Assembly (NCBI GenBank): GCA_021162305.1
Contig: JAGGYX010000154.1
Span: forward strand, 1 to 7,531
Direction: 5' to 3'
DNA: 7,531 bases
Origin: Thermoplasmata archaeon
Lineage (GTDB): Archaea > Thermoplasmatota > E2 > UBA202 > JdFR-43
The position numbers were made by a program, and so were the translations under genes. Shown here piece by piece: positions 1-5,408 of this stretch. A model generated the notes under the pieces. That model did no database searches and was not told the DNA's origin. It saw nothing but the letters and a program-made list of their open reading frames with translations. Numbering within the stretch: position 1 is the first letter of the stretch; every line of letters begins with the position of its first letter.

Positions 1-767
1 AGCATCCCAACAAGTTTTGAGGAAAATCTCGCCAGCGGGGCGCCATCTATTATGTCGTGGTCAACGCTTATGAGGAAACGTAAAAAGTCTCTTTCTTCCA
101 TACTTTCTCCTCTTTTTACAACCTTCTTCGTTATTCCTCCAATGCCAATTTGCGTTGTATAATGTCCTCCAACTATTATAAGCCATCCATCAAAACCGGG
201 CATTCCAATAGATGTTACGCCAGTTGTTCCCATGTATTTTTTTCTCATAAATGCATTTCTTCCAACAATAGCTAACAAAATCCGTTGCACAAAAGAGGGT
301 GCTCTCAAAGCAAATTTCTCAAATTTTGAAAGCTTTCCCATCACTTCTGTTTCCTTTCCAATGTTTTCCATCTGGGCATTTCTTATTTCCTTGGTTATTT
401 CTTCTATGCTTTTTTCATTTGCCTTCCTTATTATATATGCCCTTGGCCTTGCCTCGCCTCCTGCTACTCTTTCAACAGGAACTGCAACATCAATATCTTC
501 GAAATACACCAGTTTTCTTTTTCCATGCCTTATGGCATTGAACTCCTTTTCTTCTTTCATAATTTCTGCCACGCACTTTACAATCCATCCTGTAAAAGAA
601 ATATCCCTACCATCCTTCTTTGCATTTTTGATGACAGCTCTGGCTTTTGTAACATCTGCTTCAACCAGAACATGTATAATGTGCTTTTTTCTTGCCTCCT
701 CAAGCAATAAGGATATATTTCTTCTTTCTTTGGAAAAGGATTTTATTTCGTATTTTCCCAATTCCAT
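1..767 (-). CDS. 2-oxoacid dehydrogenase E2-type acyltransferase, stand-alone catalytic domain (C-terminus cut by window edge)
   Basis: Reading the minus strand from ATG at 767-765 gives 255 residues with no stop before the window edge; an in-frame TAA lies 4-6 bases upstream of the ATG, fixing the N-terminus. The protein resembles the CoA-dependent acyltransferase catalytic core of E2 subunits (chloramphenicol acetyltransferase fold). The hallmark is near the end: VDHDIIDGAPLARF, residues about 235-248, with the active-site His at 237 and the DG pair at 241-242. A basic N-terminal stretch (KERRNI...ARKKH) is typical of this family. There is no lipoyl or peripheral-subunit-binding domain, and no E1 or E3 gene is visible, so it is a free-standing E2-like enzyme whose acyl donor and acceptor cannot be named. 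Only about 10-25 residues should be missing. It is transcribed away from the RHH gene, with a TATA-like box about 24 bp upstream suggesting a leaderless mRNA. The family call is strong; the reaction is uncertain. Confidence 0.9.
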   Translation of the reverse strand, partial: MELGKYEIKSFSKERRNISLLLEEARKKHIIHVLVEADVTKARAVIKNAKKDGRDISFTGWIVKCVAEIMKEEKEFNAIRHGKRKLVYFEDIDVAVPVERVAGGEARPRAYIIRKANEKSIEEITKEIRNAQMENIGKETEVMGKLSKFEKFALRAPSFVQRILLAIVGRNAFMRKKYMGTTGVTSIGMPGFDGWLIIVGGHYTTQIGIGGITKKVVKRGESMEERDFLRFLISVDHDIIDGAPLARFSSKLVGM

Positions 768-785
768 GCTTTAAAGCAGGAATAC

Positions 786-796
786 TTTTATAAAAA
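786..796 (-). promoter_or_regulatory. TATA-like box for the E2-type acyltransferase
   Basis: On the minus strand this reads TTTTTATAAAA, centred about 24 bp upstream of the ATG at 767. That spacing places transcription initiation at or next to the start codon, as in archaeal leaderless genes. No Shine-Dalgarno sequence precedes the ATG, which fits. Inferred from sequence and spacing only. Confidence 0.55.
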
Positions 797-830
797 TGGC
801 GATTTTATTATCTATCGTTTATACCAAATT

Positions 831-839
831 TTTTATATA
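831..839 (+). promoter_or_regulatory. TATA-like box for the RHH-sulfotransferase-APS kinase operon
   Basis: TTTTATATA is centred about 23 bp before the ATG at 859. This predicts transcription starting at that ATG and favours 859 over the upstream in-frame ATG at 796 as the start of the RHH gene. It lies about 45 bp from the opposing box that serves the divergent acyltransferase gene. Confidence 0.55.
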
Positions 840-858
840 CTTGTCAAATTACAAATCC

Positions 859-1071
859 ATGCAAGATAGAAAAGAAATTGAGATTCCATCCACACTTGCG
901 AAAAAAATTGAAGAAAGGATAAAGGATGCCTCTTTCAAATCCGTTTCAGAGTACATAACCTATGTGCTTCAGGAAATAATAGAGAATAGTGAGGATGAGG
1001 AAGAAACTTTTAGTGAGGAAGAGGAAGAGAAAATAAAAGAAAGACTCCGTGCCTTAGGTTATTTGGATTAA
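859..1071 (+). CDS. Small ribbon-helix-helix (CopG/Arc-like) protein with acidic linker and LGYL tail
   Basis: A 70-residue protein. Residues 5-9 (KEIEI) form the predicted beta strand, residues 11-23 helix A and residues 29-43 (VSEYITYVLQEII) helix B: the order of a ribbon-helix-helix DNA-binding domain. Residues 44-58 are almost all Asp/Glu/Ser, followed by the basic-hydrophobic tail KIKERLRALGYLD. The reading frame is open back to an ATG at 796, but that extension is hydrophobic, unlike the family, and spans the TATA-like box, so 859 is preferred. It ends one base before the sulfotransferase start, so the two should be co-transcribed. RHH proteins usually bind DNA as dimers and could autoregulate this operon. 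The long acidic segment and distinctive tail also allow a protein-protein role. From memory, similar RHH proteins with this tail recur beside sulfotransferase and APS kinase genes; I could not check that here. Confidence 0.8.
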   Translation: MQDRKEIEIPSTLAKKIEERIKDASFKSVSEYITYVLQEIIENSEDEEETFSEEEEEKIKERLRALGYLD

Positions 1072-1072
1072 G

Positions 1073-1645
1073 ATGGATGAATACAATTACATTGTATCAG
1101 GACTGGAAAGGTCTGGCACATCGATGATGATGCAGATACTTTATAGAGGGGGTGCTGCCGTCGCCTTCGATAAGTCTCGTAAACCCGATGTGAATAATCC
1201 AAAGGGCTATTTTGAGCTTGAGGGAGGAAAGATAATAAACAGACTGATGGAGGGAACATTTCCAATGGAGAGATATAAGGGAAAATTCATTAAAATTACA
1301 GCATATGGTTTAAAATTTTTGCCGGAAGGAAAATACAAGATTGTGTATATGACAAGAAATCTTGATGAAATAATGGATTCAATGGAAAAAATGTCAGGAC
1401 CCATAGACAGGCAAGCAGAAAAGCCACTGCTTGACAAATTGAATAGATATATCATACGGTTAATGGAAAAGAGAGATGACATTGATTATATTATTGTTAA
1501 ATATAATGATGTTATCAGAAACCCAAAAAAAGAGATAGCAAGGGTTAATGAATTTCTGGGAGGAATGCTTGATGTAGATTCTGCTGCAAAGGCAGTGGAT
1601 CCGAAGCTTTATAGAAATGTTAGAGAGGGTGATAAAAATGAATAG
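1073..1645 (+). CDS. PAPS-dependent sulfotransferase family protein
   Basis: A 190-residue cytoplasmic protein that should transfer a sulfuryl group from PAPS to an unknown acceptor. The 5'-phosphosulfate-binding P-loop is at the N-terminus (SGLERSGTSMM, about residues 9-19). It is followed by NPKGYFELE at 42-50, a segment common in this superfamily. The 3'-phosphate-binding motif is YMTRNLDEIMDS at 92-103, with Arg95 and Ser103 as the expected phosphate contacts, after strand KYKIVYM. No signal peptide or membrane helix is visible, and it is shorter than eukaryotic enzymes (about 250-300 residues), as small prokaryotic members often are. The start lies one base after the RHH stop codon, with only a weak AGGTT about 12 bases upstream, so translation may be coupled. 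Its 3' end overlaps the APS kinase start by 8 bases. The donor is strongly implied by that neighbour; the acceptor (glycan, lipid or protein) cannot be told. Confidence 0.87.
   Translation: MDEYNYIVSGLERSGTSMMMQILYRGGAAVAFDKSRKPDVNNPKGYFELEGGKIINRLMEGTFPMERYKGKFIKITAYGLKFLPEGKYKIVYMTRNLDEIMDSMEKMSGPIDRQAEKPLLDKLNRYIIRLMEKRDDIDYIIVKYNDVIRNPKKEIARVNEFLGGMLDVDSAAKAVDPKLYRNVREGDKNE
1628..1633 (+). promoter_or_regulatory. Ribosome binding site that sets the APS kinase start
   Basis: GGTGAT, complementary to the archaeal 16S rRNA 3' end (ATCACC), stands 4 bases before the ATG at 1638. This favours 1638 over the in-frame ATG at 1617, which would only add seven poorly conserved residues before the family-typical N-terminus (GVVVWFTGLP). 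Confidence 0.65.
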
Positions 1646-2165
1646 GGGAGTTGTTGTCTGGTTTACAGGATTACCATGCTCTGGAAAAACAACAATTGCA
1701 AAAGAAGTTAAAAAATTTCTCGAGGAGAAGGGTATAGATGTTGAATTACTTGATGGGGATACTGTAAGGGACTATATAAGGAATAAGGATTTTTCCAAAG
1801 AAGGAAGAAACAAGCATCTCCGCTACATAGCATTGATGGCAAAATTGCTGGCGCAGCGAGGCGTTGTTGTGCTGTGTTCTTTCGTAAGTCCATATAGAGA
1901 GAATCGCGATTTTGCCCGCTCCATATCAGAAAATTTTGTTGAAATTTATGTAAATACTCCCTTGGAGGTGTGCATTCAAAGAGATGTAAAGGGAATGTAT
2001 AAAAAAGCTTTAAATGGAGAAATAAAAGGATTCACAGGCGTTGATGACCCATATGAAGAACCAGAAAATCCTGAGCTTGTAATTGAAACGCAAAAAGAAA
2101 GTGTGGAAGAAAGTGCATCGAAGGTAATATCAAAATTAAAGGAGCTTGGATATTTAAAGGCATAA
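1638..2165 (+). CDS. cysC: Adenylylsulfate (APS) kinase
   Basis: A 175-residue enzyme that phosphorylates adenylyl sulfate with ATP to give PAPS, the donor for the sulfotransferase just upstream. Walker A is GLPCSGKTT (residues 11-19) and the DGD motif is LDGDTVRD (38-45). VSPYRENRDFAR (83-94) holds the family's conserved Ser (84), and the C-terminal signature is KGMYKKA...GFTGVDDPYEEPENPELVIET (118-151). The length matches single-domain APS kinases. One variation is FSKEGRNKH at 52-60, where many bacterial enzymes have FSxxDRxEN. The C-terminus, KLKELGYLKA, resembles the tail of the RHH protein two genes upstream. The gene overlaps the sulfotransferase by 8 bases with its own ribosome binding site, so it is the third gene of the operon. 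No ATP sulfurylase is present, so APS must come from elsewhere in the genome. Its 3' end overlaps the opposing sfsA gene by 12 bases. Confidence 0.95.
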   Translation: MNRGVVVWFTGLPCSGKTTIAKEVKKFLEEKGIDVELLDGDTVRDYIRNKDFSKEGRNKHLRYIALMAKLLAQRGVVVLCSFVSPYRENRDFARSISENFVEIYVNTPLEVCIQRDVKGMYKKALNGEIKGFTGVDDPYEEPENPELVIETQKESVEESASKVISKLKELGYLKA

Positions 2166-2780
2166 TGGAATCGTCTTTTTATAATAAATCCATTCCCCAT
2201 CATACTCAATCAATGCTGAATATACTTTCATTCCCTCAGAAAGTCCTCTGTAAAATATTTCTGCAAATTTTTTATCAATAATTTCATTTGGTTTGAAACA
2301 GTGGGAAGGAACAAAAATTAGAAATAAAATGATTCCTTCATAGCCATTTTGCAGAGCGTTCATCAACTCCATGAGATGGCGCCGCCCTCTCGCCGTGGGG
2401 GCATCTGGAAACATTGCTTCTCCATTTTCTTCAAATGTGCATCCTTTCACTTCCATTAAAATTTTTTTATCCAGCAAAAAATCTATTCTGCTTTCTCCAT
2501 ATTTTATTTCTTTATCAATTTTGCTTGCTTTAAATGGAATGCCAGCTTCAATTAACTTTTCTGCAATTCGGGAATGAAAAAATGAATTTGTGAGAACCCA
2601 TTTGGTTTTTCTTTTTCCATAAGCTCTTTTCAGCAAAACCTCATTTCCTTTATACAAAAGTCTTTCGAGCCTTCCTGAATCATGAATATGAACTTGCTTT
2701 TCTCCGGCAATTCCCAAAAATTTATTTATTCTTTTCTCAAACATTTCTTTTTTATCTGCCTTTAATTTCATCAGCTTCAT
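2154..2780 (-). CDS. sfsA: SfsA family protein (sugar fermentation stimulation protein A homologue)
   Basis: A 208-residue protein with the SfsA layout. An N-terminal OB-like part carries HIHDSGRLERLL (residues 31-42) and KRKTKWVLTN (56-65). A C-terminal PD-(D/E)xK-like part carries GESRIDFLL (95-103, Asp100), MEVKGCT (109-115, Glu110 and Lys112) and the highly conserved FPDAPTARGRRHLMEL (124-139), ending with FKPNEIIDKKFAEIF. The nuclease-like residues are all present. In E. coli SfsA was linked to maltose metabolism genes and DNA binding, but its role in archaea is not settled. The chosen ATG at 2780 has a TATA-like box about 24 bp upstream; a second ATG at 2771 is an alternative. The gene lies 31 bp downstream of the phosphatase gene on the same strand and may use its own promoter. 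Its stop codon lies inside the opposing APS kinase gene. Confidence 0.93.
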   Translation of the reverse strand: MKLMKLKADKKEMFEKRINKFLGIAGEKQVHIHDSGRLERLLYKGNEVLLKRAYGKRKTKWVLTNSFFHSRIAEKLIEAGIPFKASKIDKEIKYGESRIDFLLDKKILMEVKGCTFEENGEAMFPDAPTARGRRHLMELMNALQNGYEGIILFLIFVPSHCFKPNEIIDKKFAEIFYRGLSEGMKVYSALIEYDGEWIYYKKTIPLCL

Positions 2781-2800
2781 TATTTTTGAATCATATAGAA

Positions 2801-2808
2801 TTTAAATA
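2801..2808 (-). promoter_or_regulatory. TATA-like box for sfsA
   Basis: On the minus strand this reads TATTTAAA, centred about 24 bp upstream of the sfsA ATG at 2780, in the 31-bp gap after the phosphatase stop codon. It suggests sfsA can be transcribed on its own as a leaderless mRNA, although read-through from the phosphatase gene is possible. Confidence 0.45.
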
Positions 2809-2811
2809 ACA

Positions 2812-3612
2812 TTATTCAATAAAAGCCGGCTCATATATTTCCCATTTTCCATCTCTCCATCTCTCTATTTTTATATCTCCTATGCCATCTATCATCCCAT
2901 TTATTTTTGCTATTAATATGCCACCATTTCCCTCATTTTCGTATCTACGGGAGGAAAAAATTGTCAGGCATGCCTCATATGCAATTATGCCATTCATCGT
3001 ATAATCATGTCCTCTTATGAAAGCTTTTGCATTTATTCTGTTTAAGAATTCAGCCAGCATTTTTTTATCAAATTTAAAGCCAGCTCCTCTATATACTGGC
3101 GATAATGCCACATCGCTCCATGTTATTTCTTCTATGGCATCAACATCATTTTTGTCTATACTCATATTTTTTCTTGGAAATCCTCCATGGGCAGCATATA
3201 CATTATTTGCTAAAGCCATTAAGGGCATTTCCATAAATGCTTTTACATAAAGCTCATACAAGGAAGGGCAGCTTTGCTTTACTTCATATTCAAATTCATT
3301 TGGAAAGCATGGTATGGCATAATTTGCCTCATGATTTCCTTTAAGCAGGAAAATTTTATCTGGATGCCTTGTTTTCATTTCCAGAAGGAAATTTATATTT
3401 GGAATTGAAGAGTCAACATCGTCCGGTGCTCTATCTACATAATCCCCCAGAAATAGCAGGGCATTATAATTTTCTTCAAAAAATTTCTTCACTATGGCTT
3501 TGCTTATAACAACATCGCCATGAGTGTCGCCAGCCACCATTATGTTGCCATGCAGTTTTAGAAAGGCTGGCTCTTTCTTCATTGCTTCTATTGCTTTTTC
3601 AATTTTTTCCAT
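2812..3612 (-). CDS. PPP-family serine/threonine protein phosphatase (calcineurin-like metallophosphoesterase)
   Basis: A 266-residue soluble protein with every signature block of the PPP superfamily in order: GDTHG (residues 28-32), GDYVDR (56-61), GNHE (92-95), AHGG (141-144) and RGH (200-202). Expected metal ligands are Asp29, His31, Asp57, Asn93, His142 and His202, with His94 as the likely general acid. ITWSD at 163-167 matches the (L/I)xWSDP region of eukaryotic PP1/PP2A-type enzymes, which favours a protein phosphatase over a generic phosphoesterase. One deviation is Ala62 where GDxVDRG normally has Gly. The likely reaction is metal-dependent removal of phosphate from Ser/Thr of a protein; the target is unknown. 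The gene diverges from the glycosyltransferase operon across 43 bp of AT-rich DNA. The start at 3612 is the first ATG; Met11 is a possible alternative because the TATA-like sequence is only about 21 bp from 3612. Confidence 0.92.
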   Translation of the reverse strand: MEKIEKAIEAMKKEPAFLKLHGNIMVAGDTHGDVVISKAIVKKFFEENYNALLFLGDYVDRAPDDVDSSIPNINFLLEMKTRHPDKIFLLKGNHEANYAIPCFPNEFEYEVKQSCPSLYELYVKAFMEMPLMALANNVYAAHGGFPRKNMSIDKNDVDAIEEITWSDVALSPVYRGAGFKFDKKMLAEFLNRINAKAFIRGHDYTMNGIIAYEACLTIFSSRRYENEGNGGILIAKINGMIDGIGDIKIERWRDGKWEIYEPAFIE

Positions 3613-3624
3613 AAAATAAATTCA

Positions 3625-3637
3625 TTTATATATTTAA
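3625..3637. promoter_or_regulatory. Overlapping bidirectional TATA-like element between phosphatase and glycosyltransferase genes
   Basis: The core TTTATATATTTAA reads as a TATA-like box on both strands. On the plus strand TTTATATA (3625-3632) is about 27 bp before the ATG at 3656. On the minus strand TTAAATATA (3637-3629) is about 21 bp before the ATG at 3612. The whole divergent intergenic region is only 43 bp, so the two promoters share or overlap the core element. Inferred from spacing. Confidence 0.5.
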
Positions 3638-3655
3638 GAAATATTTTAGATTGAA

Positions 3656-4567
3656 ATGATTTCAATAGTTGTTCCAGTATACAATGAAAAGGATAATATA
3701 AAGCCATTATATGAAAAAAGAAAAGAAACATTGGACGATTTTGAGATTATTTTTGTTGATGATGGAAGCAACGATGGCACATATGAAGAAATAAAAAAAT
3801 TGCATGATATCGATGACAGAATAAAATGCATCCGCTTCACCAGAAATTTTGGGAAGACGCCTGCTTTAATGGCTGGTTTTGATGCTGCAAAAGGTGAAAT
3901 TATTGTTACAATAGACGGCGACCTGCAAAATGACCCCGCTGACATCCCAAAAATGATTGACATGCTTAATAGCTATGATGTTGTAAATGGCTGGCGTTAT
4001 GAAAGGCGTGACCCAATAACAAAAAGACTGCCTTCAAAAATATCAAATATGCTTTCTCGCTGGCTAACTGGGCTGTCGTTGCATGATTTCAATTGCGGAC
4101 TAAAGGCATATAAAAAAGAAGTACTCAATGACTTAGAATTATATGGGGAGATGCATCGCTACATCCCAGCCATTCTCGCATGGCGTGGATATAAGGTTGG
4201 CGAGATAAAAGTAAGGCATCATGAAAGAATGCACGGCAGGAGCAAGTATGGCGGCATTCGCCTCTTTCGCGGCTTGATGGACTTGGTGAATTTCAAGTTC
4301 TGGGCTGGTTATTCAACACGCCCTCTTCATTTTTTTGGCGGAATTGGACTTTCAATCTTTTTTATTGGCTTTATCATCTCGTTATATTTGCTCATTCTGA
4401 AAATATTCTATCATGTGGCTCTTTCAAATCGTCCTCTTTTATTGCTCGGCATACTCATGCTTTTGGTTGGCTTGCAGATTTTTCTTACAGGCTTTATGGC
4501 AGAGATGGTCATAAGAGGGTATTATTCTGGAAAAAAAACATATGTTATAAAGGAGAAAATTGAATGA
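3656..4567 (+). CDS. Membrane-anchored family 2 glycosyltransferase (DPM1/GtrB-like, polyprenyl-phosphate glycosyltransferase)
   Basis: A 303-residue protein. The GT-A nucleotide-binding start is ISIVVPVYNE (2-11) with FVDDGSNDGT (33-42). The metal-binding DxD motif is TIDGDLQNDP (85-94; Asp87, Asp89), and FNCGLKAYK (145-153) and RHHERMHGRSKYGG (187-200) follow as in GtrB/ArnC/DPM1 relatives. Two hydrophobic segments at about 224-250 and 260-284 are predicted membrane helices, as in GtrB-type enzymes. The family transfers a sugar from a nucleotide sugar to a polyprenyl (dolichyl) phosphate on the cytoplasmic face of the membrane; the sugar cannot be read from sequence. The start at 3656 is followed at once by the conserved beta strand and has a TATA-like box 27 bp upstream, so the message is probably leaderless. 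The stop overlaps the next glycosyltransferase start (ATGA), which indicates translational coupling. Confidence 0.92.
   Translation: MISIVVPVYNEKDNIKPLYEKRKETLDDFEIIFVDDGSNDGTYEEIKKLHDIDDRIKCIRFTRNFGKTPALMAGFDAAKGEIIVTIDGDLQNDPADIPKMIDMLNSYDVVNGWRYERRDPITKRLPSKISNMLSRWLTGLSLHDFNCGLKAYKKEVLNDLELYGEMHRYIPAILAWRGYKVGEIKVRHHERMHGRSKYGGIRLFRGLMDLVNFKFWAGYSTRPLHFFGGIGLSIFFIGFIISLYLLILKIFYHVALSNRPLLLLGILMLLVGLQIFLTGFMAEMVIRGYYSGKKTYVIKEKIE
4551..4556 (+). promoter_or_regulatory. Ribosome binding site of the second glycosyltransferase
   Basis: AGGAGA lies 7 bases before the ATG at 4564, inside the end of the first glycosyltransferase gene. It supports this start and re-initiation at the ATGA overlap. 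Confidence 0.6.
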
Positions 4568-5379
4568 AATATTCCATACTGGTTACAGCAAAAAGACTGT
4601 CTGAATTGAAGGAACTTTTTAAATCGATTGAGGAAATCGACTATGATAAGGACAATTTTGAAGTAGTTGCAGTTGTCGAAGAGATTGATGTCAAACTTTC
4701 CCCAAATTTCAGGCTTGTATTCAAAAAAATTGATAAAAAAGGAATAGCTGCAGGTAGAAATGAAGGAATAAAAGTTGCATCTGGAGATATATTTGTTTTT
4801 ACTGATTCAGATTGCAAGGTGCCAAAAAACTGGCTTTCAACTCTTGAGAAATATGACGAAGACGCCATTGCAGGAAATGCACGACTTTATTACAAAACAA
4901 AATTTGGAAAATTCGCTTCTTTCATTGGATATCCAGCAGGTGGCAACCTTGGCTTCGAAAAAGTTTTTGAAGTTGAGAAAGGATATGCATCACAGCTAAG
5001 CACATGCAATGCAGCAATAAAAAGCAAAATAGCAAGGAAATTAAAATTTGATGAAAACTTGATGGGAAGCGAAGACAAAGACATTTCAATCAGGCTTATT
5101 GAAAATGGATACAAAATAAAATACGCTCCAGACTGGTATGTTTTCCATCCTTCCAAGGATTACATAAATGAATTTGCAAAATGGATGTTTAACAGAGGAA
5201 AGCATGCATATTATTTCGTGAAAAAATATGGAAAGAGTAAAAAGGACTGGAAAAAGCACATAAAGGCGATTTTAATGCTTTCTTTTCCTTCCAATGTAAT
5301 AACATTTTCTCTTTTCTCTCTTGGCTTTTTAATCCAGCTTGTTGGATACGTATCATGTTATGTAAAAATTTATAAATAA
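4564..5379 (+). CDS. Family 2 glycosyltransferase
   Basis: A 271-residue GT-A fold enzyme of a different branch from its upstream neighbour. The N-terminal strand YSILVTAKR (3-11) is followed by GIAAGRNEGIKVASGDIFVFTDSDC (60-84 region; DxD at Asp81-Asp83). A CNAAIK segment (148-153) and GSEDKDISIRL (168-178) form the ED-type catalytic/acceptor region common in family 2 enzymes that process several substrates. A hydrophobic stretch at about 236-267 near the C-terminus probably anchors it to the membrane. It overlaps the polyprenyl-phosphate glycosyltransferase by 4 bases and has an AGGAGA site, so the pair is one operon and probably acts in one glycan pathway, for example cell-surface glycan or N-glycan assembly. 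Sugar donor and acceptor are unknown. Confidence 0.9.
   Translation: MKYSILVTAKRLSELKELFKSIEEIDYDKDNFEVVAVVEEIDVKLSPNFRLVFKKIDKKGIAAGRNEGIKVASGDIFVFTDSDCKVPKNWLSTLEKYDEDAIAGNARLYYKTKFGKFASFIGYPAGGNLGFEKVFEVEKGYASQLSTCNAAIKSKIARKLKFDENLMGSEDKDISIRLIENGYKIKYAPDWYVFHPSKDYINEFAKWMFNRGKHAYYFVKKYGKSKKDWKKHIKAILMLSFPSNVITFSLFSLGFLIQLVGYVSCYVKIYK
5369..5377 (+). promoter_or_regulatory. Possible TATA-like box for the beta-helix genes
   Basis: TTTATAAAT overlaps the last codons of the second glycosyltransferase and is centred 36 bp before the ATG at 5409. That would start transcription near 5399, giving a leader of about 10 nt containing GAGTGG, a weak Shine-Dalgarno match. The inverted repeat at 5379-5397 falls between this box and the predicted start. 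Read-through from the glycosyltransferase operon is the alternative. Confidence 0.35.
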
Positions 5380-5397
5380 CATCCATTTTATGGATGT
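5379..5397. promoter_or_regulatory. Perfect inverted repeat (8-bp arms, 3-base centre) ahead of the beta-helix genes
   Basis: The sequence is ACATCCAT-TTT-ATGGATGT, with all 8 arm positions complementary. It begins on the last base of the glycosyltransferase stop codon and ends 11 bases before the next ATG. As DNA it would suit a dimeric repressor site between TATA box and transcription start. As RNA it would form a short hairpin, but without a following T-run, so an intrinsic terminator is less likely. Function not determined. Confidence 0.5.
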
Positions 5398-5408
5398 AGA
5401 GTGGTAAA

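Noticed and set aside
232..774. Long plus-strand open frame of about 180 codons with a hydrophobic product
   Set aside because: It is antisense to the E2-type acyltransferase, which has recognisable catalytic motifs. The Phe/Ser/Leu-rich product is what the complement of a Lys/Glu-rich AT-rich gene gives.
796..858. N-terminal extension of the RHH protein starting at ATG 796
   Set aside because: The extra residues are hydrophobic, precede the beta strand that normally opens RHH proteins, and overlap the best TATA-like box.
1617..1637. Earlier start for the APS kinase
   Set aside because: It lacks a ribosome binding site and adds seven residues outside the family alignment, whereas 1638 has GGTGAT at proper distance.
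2373..2404. GC-rich island in otherwise AT-rich DNA, with a similar patch at 32-57
   Set aside because: Both encode the most conserved motifs of sfsA and the acyltransferase (TARGRRHL and DGAPLAR), where Ala, Gly, Pro and Arg codons raise GC content. No sign of insertion or transfer.
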